In this document: piece by piece, positions 7,446 to 16,807 of the stretch
How positions within the stretch are numbered: the stretch's first letter is position 1
Layout: every line of letters starts with the position of its first letter
Source: Streptomyces profundus
GTDB lineage: Bacteria; Actinomycetota; Actinomycetes; Streptomycetales; Streptomycetaceae
NCBI RefSeq assembly: GCF_020740535.1
Contig: NZ_CP082362.1
Location: 806,001 to 870,000 of the forward strand
Length of the DNA: 64,000 nucleotides
Direction of reading: 5' to 3'
Position numbers and translations under genes: made by a program
Notes under the pieces: model-generated
Database searches by the model: none
The model's input: only the letters and a program-made list of their open reading frames with translations
Told to the model about the DNA's origin: nothing

Positions 7446-10400
7446 ATGACCTCCCCCACCACCCTGTTCCGTCGTCCACCCCGTGCCGCGCAGCGGGATG
7501 TGGCGGTCAAAGAGATGGTGCTGCGGGCGCCGCCCAGGTTGCCGCAGCCGGAGGATGCGAACGCCTGGATGACCGCGTTGCCCGCGCTCAGTGGGCTCGG
7601 GTCCGTGTTGTACATGTTGACCATGGGGCGGGGGCCCATCGGGTACATCGTCGGGACGATGTTTCTGATCTCGTGTCTCGCCATGGTCGTCGGCTCGGTG
7701 GTGCGGCAGCGGTCGACGACCAAGACGCAGGCGCGGAACGAGCGGCGGGAGTATCTGCGGTATCTGGAGGTCACCCGGGTCGAGGTGCGGCGGACCGCGA
7801 GGGCGCAGCGGGCGGCGATGGCGTGGAACACGCCGGAGCCCGGGGCGCTCTGGGGGGTGCCGGAGAGCCGGCGGCTCTGGGAACGGCGCAGCGGGGACGC
7901 GGACTTCGGGGTGGTGCGGGTCGGGGTGGGGCCTCGGTATCTGGGGACGCCGCTGACGGTGGACGAGACGCCGCCGGTCGAGGATCTGGATCCGCTGTGC
8001 GCCGTGGCGCTGCGGCGGTTCATGGACGCGCACGCCGTGGTGCCGGATCTGCCGGTGCTGGTGACGCTGCGCAAGTTCGCCTCCGTGTCGGTGGAGGGCG
8101 AGGGCGAAGGGGGCGTGGAGGCGGCGCGCGCGTTGGCGCGGGCGGTGGTGGCGCACGCCGTGACGTTCCACTCCCCCAACGATCTGCGGGTGCTGGTCTG
8201 TACCGGCGATGTGGAGGGGCCGGCGTGGTCGTGGGTGAAGTGGCTGCCGCACGTGCACCATCCCGAGGAGGTCGACCATGTCGGCCCGGTGCGGATGACG
8301 CATCCGGTGCTGGGGGTGTTGGAGGAGTGGCTGGGCGCCGAGTTGACGCGCCGCACGCGGTTCAGCCGGGACGCGGCGCCGGACGCGGATCTGCCGCATC
8401 TGCTGGTGGTGGTGGACGGCGGGGTGGTGACGGGGGCGGAGGCGTTGGTGGACGCGAACGGGTTGCAGGCGGTGACGGTGCTGGACGTCGGGGGCGCGGT
8501 GGCGGGGCCGCTGACCGAGCAGCACGGGTTGCGGTTGGCGGTGGCCGGGGGCCGGGTCTCGGTGCTGGCGGCGGAGAGCCGGGACGAGTTGGGCCGGGTC
8601 GACGCGCTGAGCGTCGTCGAGGCGGAGGCGCTGGCGACGCGGATCGCGCGGTTCCGGATGGAGGTCGGCGCCAGCGCGGCGGACGCCGAGGACAGGACCA
8701 CGGTGGTGAACACCCTGCCCGCGCTGCTCGGGGTGGCCGATCCCGGGCGGTTGGACCTGGCCGCGCTCTGGCGTCCGAGGCCGATGGGGGATCGGCTGCG
8801 GGCACCCATCGGGGTGTCGGCTGACGGCCGGGTGCTGGGCCTGGACATCAAGGAGTCGGCGCAGAACGGCATGGGCCCGCACGGCCTGGTGGTGGGCGCG
8901 ACCGGCTCGGGCAAGTCGGAGCTGCTGCGCACCCTGGTGCTGGGCATGGCCGCCACCCATCCCAGCGATCAACTCAACCTGGTGCTGGTGGACTTCAAGG
9001 GCGGCGCGACCTTCGCCGGGCTGTCCGAGCTGCCGCATGTCGCCGCCGTCATCACCAACCTGGAGGACGACCTGGCGCTGGTCGACCGGATGGCGGAGGC
9101 GCTGAGCGGCGAGATCGACCGCCGTCAGGAGGTGCTGCGGGACGCGGGGAACCTGGTGTCGGTGCGGGACTACGAGCGGGCCAGGCAGCGCGGTTCGAGC
9201 CTGCCGCCGCTGCCCAGCCTGTTCCTCGTCGTCGACGAGTTCTCCGAACTCCTGGCCCAGAAGCCGGACTTCGCCGATCTGTTCGGGCGGATAGGCCGGC
9301 TGGGCCGGTCGTTGGGGCTGCATCTGCTGCTCGCCTCGCAGCGGCTGGACGAGGGTCGGCTGCGCGGACTTGAGGCCCATCTGTCGTATCGGATCGGGCT
9401 GCGCACCTTCTCGGAGAGCGAGAGCAGGACCGCCATCGGCGTGCCCGACGCGCACCATCTGCCCAGCGCGCCCGGGCATGGCTATCTGCGGACCGACACC
9501 GCGACGCTCAGGCGGTTCCGCGCCGCCTATGTCTCCGGTCCCTACCGGATGGGAGAGGAGGGGGGCGGCCGGCCGCTCGGTGGTGCGGCTGACGTGCGTC
9601 CCTTCCCCGCCTCCTATGTGCCGGTGCCGGTCGGGCAGCAGCCGGAGGAGCCGCCCCGTCCGGCGCCGCCCGAGGGGGAGTTCGCCGACGACGAGGAGCT
9701 GGGCGACACGGTGCTCGGCGCGATGGTGAGCGGCCTGGTCGGGCAGGGGCCGCAGGCCCACCAGGTGTGGCTGCCGCCGCTCGACCAGCCCGAGCCGCTG
9801 GACGTGCTCCTCGGCGACCTGGCGGTGCGGGCGGGCCGTGGCCTTGGCACCGCGCCCGGCGGGGCGCCGTTGACGGCGGTGATCGGGATCGTGGACAAGC
9901 CGTTCCACCAGCGGCGGGACCCGTTCGCGCTCGATCTGACCGGCGCCGGCGGGCATGTGGCGATCGTCGGCGGTCCGCGCAGCGGCAAGTCGACGGCGGT
10001 GCGGGCGTTGATCGCCTCGCTGGCGCTGAGCCACACCCCGGCCGAGGTGCGGTTCTACTGCCTGGACTTCTCCGGGACGCTCTTCGCCCTCGCCGATCTG
10101 CCGCATGTCGCCGGCGTGACGGGGCGGTTGGACGCCGAGGTGGTCAACCGCACCGTCGCCGAGGTGCTGGAGCTGCTCGAAACCCGGGAACGCCGCTTCC
10201 GCGAACTGGGCGTGGAGTCCATGGCGGGCCTGCGGTCAGGGCGGGCGCCGGCGGGGGCCGCCGAAGGCGAGGTGTTCGACGACGTGTTCCTGGTGGTGGA
10301 CGGCTGGGCGGTGCTGCGGCAGAGCTATCCGGAGCTGGAGGAGGTGCTGATGGCGGTGGCCGGACAGATGCTGACCTACGGCATCCATCTGGTGGCCACC

Positions 10401-11453
10401 GGCAACCGCTGGCTCGACATGCGGATGGGGCTGCGCGATCTGATCGGTACCAAGGTGGAGTTGAAGCTGGGCGACGCGCTCGACTCCGAGGTGGACCGCA
10501 ACGCGCAGCGCGCCATCCCGGCCGGCCGCCCGGGGCGCGGCGTGACCGAGGGCGAGCTGCACTTCCTGGCCGCCGTGCCCCGGGTGGACGGGGTCCGCTC
10601 CGCCGAGGGGCTGTCCGAGGCGGTGACCGAGCTGGTGCGGCGCGTCGACGAGGCGTGGCACGGGCCGCGCCCGCCCGGGGTGCGGCTGCTGCCGACGGTG
10701 TGGAGCGCCCCACGGGCCCCCGAGGGAGGCCCCGGTGTGCTGATCGGCGTCGAGGGGGGCCGTCTCGACCCGGTGGCGCTGACGCCGGGCGAGGAGGCGG
10801 GCCTGATCGTCATCGGGGACAGCGAGTCGGGCAAGACGTCGCTGCTGCGGGCGGTGGCCCGCCAGGTGGTCGACGCGTATCCGCCGGAGCGGGCCAGGCT
10901 GATCGTGCTCGACCACCGGATGACGACGCTCAGGGAGTTCGAGGGGCCGCATCTGATGGGCTACTCGACCACCCTGGAGCGGTCGATGGAGGTGGTCGGC
11001 GGGCTGGCCGACGGCCTCAGGAAGCGGCTGCCCGGCACGGATGTGACGCCCGAGCAGCTGCGGGACCGCTCCTGGTGGACGGGGCCCGAGATCTATCTGC
11101 TGGTCGACGACTACGACCTGGTCGCCACCTCGCGCGGCAACCCGCTGGCCGCGCTGCTCGACTATCTGCCGCACGCGCGGGCGATGGGCCTGAACATCGT
11201 CCTCACCCGGCAGGCGGGCGGCGCCTCCCGGGCCGTGCTCGACCCGGTGCTCGGCCGGATGAAGGAGCTGAACTTCCCCGTGGTGCTGCTCAGCGTGCCC
11301 AACGACGAGATGCCGATCTGGGGGGTCAAGCCCGCCAGACGGGCGAAGGGGCGCGGTGTGCTGCTGCACCGTCGCCTCGGCACCGTGCTGGTGCAACTGG
11401 CCCACGCCGACTCGCCGTTGGCGGCCATACCGACGGGGGACGAGCGGCGATGA
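7446..11453 (+). CDS. eccC: Type VII secretion FtsK/SpoIIIE ATPase EccC (fused EccCa-EccCb)
   Basis: The motor of the ESX secretion machine, 1335 residues. Two transmembrane helices lie near residues 38-80. Three P-loop domains follow: GATGSGKS at about 484, GGPRSGKS at about 842 and GDSESGKT at about 1124. The first domain has a full Walker B (FLVVDEF). The second and third have VVDGW and LVDDY, so the catalytic glutamate is absent, as known for EccC domains that bind substrate tails instead of cycling ATP. The single long chain corresponds to mycobacterial EccCa plus EccCb. The stop overlaps the next start (ATGA). The ribosome site is weak (GTGAGG), and GC-rich codons resume sharply here after the AT-richer gene before. 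Confidence 0.95.
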   Translation: MTSPTTLFRRPPRAAQRDVAVKEMVLRAPPRLPQPEDANAWMTALPALSGLGSVLYMLTMGRGPIGYIVGTMFLISCLAMVVGSVVRQRSTTKTQARNERREYLRYLEVTRVEVRRTARAQRAAMAWNTPEPGALWGVPESRRLWERRSGDADFGVVRVGVGPRYLGTPLTVDETPPVEDLDPLCAVALRRFMDAHAVVPDLPVLVTLRKFASVSVEGEGEGGVEAARALARAVVAHAVTFHSPNDLRVLVCTGDVEGPAWSWVKWLPHVHHPEEVDHVGPVRMTHPVLGVLEEWLGAELTRRTRFSRDAAPDADLPHLLVVVDGGVVTGAEALVDANGLQAVTVLDVGGAVAGPLTEQHGLRLAVAGGRVSVLAAESRDELGRVDALSVVEAEALATRIARFRMEVGASAADAEDRTTVVNTLPALLGVADPGRLDLAALWRPRPMGDRLRAPIGVSADGRVLGLDIKESAQNGMGPHGLVVGATGSGKSELLRTLVLGMAATHPSDQLNLVLVDFKGGATFAGLSELPHVAAVITNLEDDLALVDRMAEALSGEIDRRQEVLRDAGNLVSVRDYERARQRGSSLPPLPSLFLVVDEFSELLAQKPDFADLFGRIGRLGRSLGLHLLLASQRLDEGRLRGLEAHLSYRIGLRTFSESESRTAIGVPDAHHLPSAPGHGYLRTDTATLRRFRAAYVSGPYRMGEEGGGRPLGGAADVRPFPASYVPVPVGQQPEEPPRPAPPEGEFADDEELGDTVLGAMVSGLVGQGPQAHQVWLPPLDQPEPLDVLLGDLAVRAGRGLGTAPGGAPLTAVIGIVDKPFHQRRDPFALDLTGAGGHVAIVGGPRSGKSTAVRALIASLALSHTPAEVRFYCLDFSGTLFALADLPHVAGVTGRLDAEVVNRTVAEVLELLETRERRFRELGVESMAGLRSGRAPAGAAEGEVFDDVFLVVDGWAVLRQSYPELEEVLMAVAGQMLTYGIHLVATGNRWLDMRMGLRDLIGTKVELKLGDALDSEVDRNAQRAIPAGRPGRGVTEGELHFLAAVPRVDGVRSAEGLSEAVTELVRRVDEAWHGPRPPGVRLLPTVWSAPRAPEGGPGVLIGVEGGRLDPVALTPGEEAGLIVIGDSESGKTSLLRAVARQVVDAYPPERARLIVLDHRMTTLREFEGPHLMGYSTTLERSMEVVGGLADGLRKRLPGTDVTPEQLRDRSWWTGPEIYLLVDDYDLVATSRGNPLAALLDYLPHARAMGLNIVLTRQAGGASRAVLDPVLGRMKELNFPVVLLSVPNDEMPIWGVKPARRAKGRGVLLHRRLGTVLVQLAHADSPLAAIPTGDERR

Positions 11454-12874
11454 CCATCGGTCTCGGCCCCGAGCCGGCAGCGGTGACCGATCCGGAGGGC
11501 GCCCAGGTGGAGTTCGTCCGCATCGGCCTGGCCTCTCCCGCCGGACGCGCGGATCTGGCGGTGCCGGCGTCCGTGGCGCTGGCGCGGCTGCTGCCGATGC
11601 TGCTGCGCCACTCGGGCGCGGACCCGGCCCCCGACGGGGGGCTCGGACATGGCGGCTGGGTGCTGCGCCGTGGGGACGGGACCCGTCTCGACGCCGCCGC
11701 CTCGCTCGCCGAACAGGGCGTCGAGGAGGGCGACCTGCTCTTCCTCGGCCATGGCACGGACGACACCGTTCCGCCGGTGTACGACGACATCGTCGAGGTC
11801 GTCGGCGAGCACGGGGTGCGCGCCCCGTGGCCGGCGTGGGCCACCCGGGTGGGCGCGGGGGCGCTGGCGGCGCTGGCCGTGGGGACGGTGGCGGGCGCGC
11901 TGGCGGTGGCCCCCGGGCGGGCGGCGCCCGGCGGGCTCGGCCTGACGGTGGCGCTGCTGGCGCTCGCCGTCGGGGTGTTGATGTCCCGTGGGTTCGGCGA
12001 TCTCCGCGCCGGCACGTTCGCCGGCGTGCTGGCCGCCCCGCCGGCCGCCGTGGGCGCGGTCAGGCTGCTGGGCGGGGACGGCCTCACCGCCGGCCAACTG
12101 CTGCTTGGCTGCGCGGTGGTGGCGGTGGTCGGGGGGCTCGGCCCGGTGTTGATCGGCGGCGGGGACGGCACGTTCGCGGCGCTGGCCGTCGCGGGCCCGC
12201 TGGCCGGCGTCGGGGCGGCGGTCGCCGCCGTCGGACGGAACGTCACCCCGGCGGAGGCGGCGGCGGTCGCCGCCCCGTTGGCGTTGGCGCTGACGGCGCT
12301 CTGGCCGTCGCTGGCGCTGCGCGTCGCGCGGGTGCCGACGCCGCAGCTGGCCGCGACGGCGGAGGACGTGGACCGGCTGCCGGTGCAGCTGGCGCACGAG
12401 CGGCTGGCGGAGCGGGTCGCGGCGGCCAGGCGGCTGCTGGGCGGCCTGCTGGTGGGCAGCCATCTGGTGGCGGTCGGGGGCGCCCTGGTGCTGTTCGCGG
12501 CGTCCGAGCTGTGGGCGGGGGTGCTCGGCGGCACGCTCACCGTGCTGATGCTGCTGCGGACCCGGCTGTTCCGGGAGTCGTGGCAGGCCGCGACGGCGCT
12601 CGTCGCGGCCCTGCTCGCGGCGGCGGGCGGCGGCGCCTGGACGGTGGCCGACCATGCCGCGCGTGGCTTCCCCCTGCTCGGCGTCGTGCTGCCGGTGGCG
12701 CTGGTCACCGCGGTGGTGGCCGGCTGTGTGGCGCTGGCCGCCGGCCGGTACCGGGGCAACCCCAGGCTGGAGCGGGCCCTCGACGTGCTGGAGACGCTGC
12801 TGCTCGTGGCCGTGGTGCCGCTGGTGCTCGCGGTCTGGGGCGTGTACGGCGCGCTGCTCGATCTGAAGGTCTGA
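11450..12874 (+). CDS. eccD: Type VII secretion integral membrane protein EccD
   Basis: 474 residues. An N-terminal ubiquitin-like (YukD) domain of about 100 residues (VEFVRIGLASPAGRADLAVP ... EEGDLLFLG) is followed by roughly eleven hydrophobic transmembrane helices from about residue 130 to the end. This is the EccD layout, where dimers line the membrane vestibule of the ESX complex and the ubiquitin-like domains contact EccC. The ATG at 11450 overlaps the eccC stop by four bases, so coupling is expected. Domain order and length fit the family. Confidence 0.92.
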   Translation: MTIGLGPEPAAVTDPEGAQVEFVRIGLASPAGRADLAVPASVALARLLPMLLRHSGADPAPDGGLGHGGWVLRRGDGTRLDAAASLAEQGVEEGDLLFLGHGTDDTVPPVYDDIVEVVGEHGVRAPWPAWATRVGAGALAALAVGTVAGALAVAPGRAAPGGLGLTVALLALAVGVLMSRGFGDLRAGTFAGVLAAPPAAVGAVRLLGGDGLTAGQLLLGCAVVAVVGGLGPVLIGGGDGTFAALAVAGPLAGVGAAVAAVGRNVTPAEAAAVAAPLALALTALWPSLALRVARVPTPQLAATAEDVDRLPVQLAHERLAERVAAARRLLGGLLVGSHLVAVGGALVLFAASELWAGVLGGTLTVLMLLRTRLFRESWQAATALVAALLAAAGGGAWTVADHAARGFPLLGVVLPVALVTAVVAGCVALAAGRYRGNPRLERALDVLETLLLVAVVPLVLAVWGVYGALLDLKV

Positions 12875-12885
12875 GGGGGTCAGGG

Positions 12886-14253
12886 ATGCGTGGAAGGTCG
12901 ACCGTCGTGGTCGTCGCCCTGCTGGTCGTGGTCGCCGGGCCCGTGCCGCTGCCGGGTGTCGCCGGGCCGGCGGCGGCGGCCGAGCCGTGCCGGACCCAGG
13001 CGGGCGGCGAGGAGCTGCCGGACGGGGCCGGTCGGTATCCGCTGATCGACCAGCTGGGGCTGCCCCAGGCGTGGGATCTGGCCACCGGCGAGGGTGTCAC
13101 GGTCGCCGTCGTCGACTCGGGTGTGGACGCCACCCACCCCGATCTCGCGGGGGCCGTCGCCCAGGGCAGCGAGTTCGCCGGCGTCGCCGACGAGCGGGAG
13201 TTCGAGCGGACCACCCCGCCGCCCGAGCAGGACTGTCTGGGCCATGGCACGGCGTTGGCCGGGCTGATCGCCGCCGGCCGGGCCGAGGGCGATCGCATCG
13301 CCGGGGTCGCGCCCGGCGCTTCTGTCCACCCGATCCGCGTCGCCGACGGCGTCGACCAGGCCACCCCGGGGCTGCTCGCCGCCGCGATCGACGAGGCGGT
13401 GGCGAGCGGGGCGGGCGTGCTCAACCTGTCCTTCGCCCGGCCCCACGACGACGACGCGGTGCGCGAGGCGATCGCCGACGCGCTGACCGCAGACGTGGTG
13501 GTCGTCGCCGCCATGGGCAACGAGAGCGGTCAGGGCCCCACCGGCGGCCGGATGTACCCGGCCGCCTACGACGACGTCATCGCCGTGGCCGCCGTGGACG
13601 CCGAAGGGGCGCCGTTGGACACCTCCAACAGCGGCCCCTGGGTCGATCTGGCCGGCTACGGCCAGGATCTGCCGGTGGTCGCCCCCGGCGGCTCGGGCTA
13701 CCGCGTCGAGGGCGGCACCAGCATGGCCACCGCGCAGGTCTCGGCCACCGCGGCGCTGGTCAGATCCCGTTTCCCCGGGCTGACCGCCGATGAGGTGGGC
13801 CGCCGGCTGACCGGCTCGGCCACGCCGCTGGGCGGCGATGTCAACGACCGCACCGGCGCGGGTCTTGTCGACCCGTTCGGCGCGCTGACCCATCTCGGCG
13901 GCGGCGCAACCCAGGCCGACCCTGCCGACCCTGCCGACCCTGCCGACACCGCCGTTTCGCCGGGGTACATCCCGGTGCGCGCCGTGCCCACCGCCGAGCC
14001 GCCGCTGGACTCGGCGACGGCCACCGCGCTGGCCTGGAGCGGCGCGCTGCTGCTCGCCGTGGTCCTCGGCCTGCTCGCCGCGCCCGGGGTGCGCCGCTCG
14101 GTCCGGCGCGGCTGGCGCCCGGGGCGCCCCGAGGAGCTGGTCGCGCCACGGGCCAGGGCCAACGATCCGCCGCCGGCCGCCGGCCTCGCCCGACTCGCCG
14201 GCGAGGCCCCCGTCCCCAGCCCCCACTCCCCCGAACGGAGCCGGACACCGTAG
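12886..14253 (+). CDS. mycP: Mycosin (MycP), membrane-anchored S8 serine protease
   Basis: A 455-residue subtilisin-like protease. A signal peptide spans about residues 1-32 (ending AAAAEP). The catalytic triad is visible as D77 (VAVVDSG), H120 (LGHGTALAG) and S279 (GGTSMATAQ), with the oxyanion asparagine N212 (MGNES). A short linker with three ADP repeats (344-353) leads to a C-terminal transmembrane helix at 379-400 and a basic cytoplasmic tail. Mycosins stabilise the ESX core complex in the periplasm-like space and process some substrates. The RBS GAGGGGGTCAGGG precedes the ATG, 11 bases after eccD. Confidence 0.94.
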   Translation: MRGRSTVVVVALLVVVAGPVPLPGVAGPAAAAEPCRTQAGGEELPDGAGRYPLIDQLGLPQAWDLATGEGVTVAVVDSGVDATHPDLAGAVAQGSEFAGVADEREFERTTPPPEQDCLGHGTALAGLIAAGRAEGDRIAGVAPGASVHPIRVADGVDQATPGLLAAAIDEAVASGAGVLNLSFARPHDDDAVREAIADALTADVVVVAAMGNESGQGPTGGRMYPAAYDDVIAVAAVDAEGAPLDTSNSGPWVDLAGYGQDLPVVAPGGSGYRVEGGTSMATAQVSATAALVRSRFPGLTADEVGRRLTGSATPLGGDVNDRTGAGLVDPFGALTHLGGGATQADPADPADPADTAVSPGYIPVRAVPTAEPPLDSATATALAWSGALLLAVVLGLLAAPGVRRSVRRGWRPGRPEELVAPRARANDPPPAAGLARLAGEAPVPSPHSPERSRTP

Positions 14254-14255
14254 CC

Positions 14256-15656
14256 ATGGCCAGCACCCGCGAGCAGGCGGAGGCGTACGCGTACGCCAAC
14301 CGCCGACTGTCCACCAGCCTCCTCAGAGGCGTCGACGAGGCCCGCCTCGATCCGCGCCGCCGGCACAACCGCGCGCTGGGCGGCGGGGTGGCCGTGGCCA
14401 TCCTCGTCATGGCCGGGTTCGGCATCGTCGGCTGGCTCGGCGGCGGGCGCGGCCCCGACCTGCCGGCCGCCGGCGCGGTGGTGGCCGGCACCGGCGGCCA
14501 TCCCTATGTGCTCACCGAGGGCGTCGCGCATCCCGCGCTCAACCTCGCCTCGGCCCTGCTGGCCGGCGGCGGCGAGCTGACCGAGGTGCGCGGGTCGACC
14601 CTCGACGAGGCCCCGCGCGGGCTGCCCGTCGGCATCCCGGGGGCCCCCGACGCGCTCCCGGGCGCCGACGATCTGCTGGACGGCGACTGGACGCTGTGCG
14701 CCACCCCTTCGGAGACCGGCGGCGATCCGCTGGAGACCGCCCTCTATGTCTCCGTGCCGGGCGTGGCGCCGGCCGGCCCCGGGGCGACACTGCTGGTGGA
14801 GTCGGAGCACGGCGGCCGGTGGCTGCTGACCGAGGGCCGCAGATACGCGCTGGTGGAGACGGCGGCCGAGGCACTGGCGCTGCGTCAGGAACCGGTGCGG
14901 CTGCCCAGGGCCGTGATCGCTACCCTCCCCGAGGCGCCGGCGATCACCATCCCCGAACCTGACGACGCGTGGGGCGAGGCGCCGTCGGCGGCCCTGCCGT
15001 TCGACGCCATGGTCGGGGATGTCGCCCACACGGCCGACGGCGGGCCGGCCAGACGGTGGTTCGTGGTGCGCCCCGACGGTCTGGTCCCGATCTCCGAGCT
15101 GGTCTACGCCCTGCTGGCGAGCACCGCCGGCGCCGACCACGAGATCAGCCCCACCGACGCGGTCGGCGCCCCCAGGTCGGCCGAGGCCCCGCCGGGCGAG
15201 TCGACGTGGCCGGAGGAGCTGCCCGTCGCCGACGCGCCGGAGCGCGACCGGCCCGTCTGCGTCAGCACCCCGCCGGGCAGCCGCCCGGGCGACGCGCCCT
15301 GGCAGGCGACCGCGCATCTGCCGCCGACCATGCCGGAGCCGACGGATGTCGCGCCGATCGAGGCGTCGCGCGGCGGGCGGCTCGGGCTGCTCGACCGCGT
15401 CTATGTGCCGGCGGGCGCCGGCGCCGTGGTCCGTTCCACCGCGTCCGGCGGCAGCGCCGGCACCTACACCCTGGTCACGGACGGGGGCATCGCCTATCCG
15501 CTCTCCTCGGCCGAGGCGGTGACCCGGCTGGGCTACGACCCGGCGACGGCGCCCTCGCTGCCGAGCGCCTACGTCGATCTACTGCCCACCGGGCCCGTCC
15601 TCGACCCGTGGGCCGCGGCCAGGGAGCAGGGCGGCGGAGCGGGGGCGGACGAGTGA
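14256..15656 (+). CDS. eccB: Type VII secretion protein EccB
   Basis: 466 residues. The N-terminal part MASTREQAEAYAYANRRL is the typical opening of EccB, followed by one transmembrane helix at about 38-60 and a large extracytoplasmic region with the repeated segments seen in EccB (for example GGHPYVLTEGVAHP near 90 and the matching TYLTVTD-like part near 410). EccB forms the outer rim of the ESX pore and contacts the mycosin. It starts two bases after mycP and its stop overlaps the next start (GTGA). Cysteines at about 149 and 335 could form the family's disulfide. Confidence 0.93.
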   Translation: MASTREQAEAYAYANRRLSTSLLRGVDEARLDPRRRHNRALGGGVAVAILVMAGFGIVGWLGGGRGPDLPAAGAVVAGTGGHPYVLTEGVAHPALNLASALLAGGGELTEVRGSTLDEAPRGLPVGIPGAPDALPGADDLLDGDWTLCATPSETGGDPLETALYVSVPGVAPAGPGATLLVESEHGGRWLLTEGRRYALVETAAEALALRQEPVRLPRAVIATLPEAPAITIPEPDDAWGEAPSAALPFDAMVGDVAHTADGGPARRWFVVRPDGLVPISELVYALLASTAGADHEISPTDAVGAPRSAEAPPGESTWPEELPVADAPERDRPVCVSTPPGSRPGDAPWQATAHLPPTMPEPTDVAPIEASRGGRLGLLDRVYVPAGAGAVVRSTASGGSAGTYTLVTDGGIAYPLSSAEAVTRLGYDPATAPSLPSAYVDLLPTGPVLDPWAAAREQGGGAGADE

Positions 15657-16807
15657 GCGGGCGCGCGGGCCGCCAGCCGTTCGGCCGCGCCCGGCTGATC
15701 GCGGTGGAGGCGGGCGCGGGGACGGCCCTGGCCGGCGTGGCCTTCGGCGGCTGGCCGGGGCAGGCGCTGGCCGGCGCCGGCGTGGCGCTGGCGCTGGGCG
15801 CGCTGGCGCGCCGGGACGGGGCCTGGGCCAGTGGGTGGGCCCTCGCCCGGCTGCGCCGGGGCACCCTGGAACCGGCCAGCCCCGGCGCGCGCCCGCCCGG
15901 CGACGAGCTCGGCCTGGCCCAGGCCCTGCTGCCGGCGCTTGAGGTGGCCGAGGTCGCCGACCGCAACTTCCCCGCCGGGCTCGGCGTGATCTCCGACGGG
16001 CGCGGCCACGCCGCCGTGGCCGCGTTCCCCGGCGGGACGCTGCCGGCCATCCCGGCGGGGATCGTCGCCGAGTGGCTGGCCGACGATCCGGCGGGCCCGG
16101 CGGCGGCGCAGATCCTCGTCGAGCAGTTCTGCGTGCCGCCCTGGGACCTGCACCATCGCTTCCCGCCCACCGCGGCCTACCGTCAACTCCCGCACGGTGA
16201 GCGTCCGGTGGCCGTCCGTTCCTGGCTGGTGGTGCGTCACGAACCGCTGGCGGCGCCGGCGGCGGTGGCGCGGCGCGGCGGTGGGTCGGCCGGCGCGCGC
16301 GCCGCGGTGGCGGCGGCCACCGCCCGGCTGTGCGCCCGGCTGGCCGCGCACGGGGCGCCGACCACGCCGCTGAGCGGCGCCGAGGCGGCCGAGCTGCTGC
16401 GGCAGCTCGGCGACGCCGACGGCGAGGGCGAGGCCAGGGCCGGCGGCTGGGCCGGACGGGCCGCCACCCACCGGGTCCTGACCGCGCGGGTCGCCTCCGA
16501 CGCCGACTGGCGGCGGCTGCTGTCGGGAATGGCGGCCTCCGGCGTCGAGCGCACGGTGGTGGCGGCCACGCTGACGCTGGTGGGCCGGACGCCGCGGGTC
16601 CGGTCGTGCGCGCGCCTGGTCAGCGGCCTCGCCCAGCACGCGGCGGCCAGGGGCGACCTGCTGCGCTCGGCCGGCGCCACCGGGCCGCCGGTCGCCGACC
16701 AGGCCGCCGGGGTGCTGGCCACCCTGCCCCTGGCCCATCCGGGCCGCCCGCTGGACGAGGCCATCGGCTTCGTCCCCGCCGCGCCCCGGGAGGGCACTGC
16801 CCGATGA
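15653..16807 (+). CDS. eccE: Type VII secretion protein EccE
   Basis: 384 residues starting at a GTG that overlaps the eccB stop. Two hydrophobic helices at about residues 11-45 are followed by a cytoplasmic domain. Features of EccE include the region VAEVADRNFPAGLGVISDGRGHAAV and the later RSWLVVRHEP. EccE sits at the periphery of the ESX complex and steadies EccB-EccC-EccD. It is shorter and more alanine/arginine-rich than mycobacterial EccE, as usual in streptomycetes. The stop overlaps the following ATG by four bases. The call rests on domain layout and position as the last conserved ecc gene. Confidence 0.88.
   Translation: MSGRAGRQPFGRARLIAVEAGAGTALAGVAFGGWPGQALAGAGVALALGALARRDGAWASGWALARLRRGTLEPASPGARPPGDELGLAQALLPALEVAEVADRNFPAGLGVISDGRGHAAVAAFPGGTLPAIPAGIVAEWLADDPAGPAAAQILVEQFCVPPWDLHHRFPPTAAYRQLPHGERPVAVRSWLVVRHEPLAAPAAVARRGGGSAGARAAVAAATARLCARLAAHGAPTTPLSGAEAAELLRQLGDADGEGEARAGGWAGRAATHRVLTARVASDADWRRLLSGMAASGVERTVVAATLTLVGRTPRVRSCARLVSGLAQHAAARGDLLRSAGATGPPVADQAAGVLATLPLAHPGRPLDEAIGFVPAAPREGTAR

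Noticed and set aside
7389..10106. Long minus-strand frame opposite eccC
   Set aside because: Low-complexity antisense of a complete EccC gene.
12987..13793. Plus-strand frame inside mycP
   Set aside because: Arginine-rich frame-shifted shadow. The mycosin frame holds the full triad.
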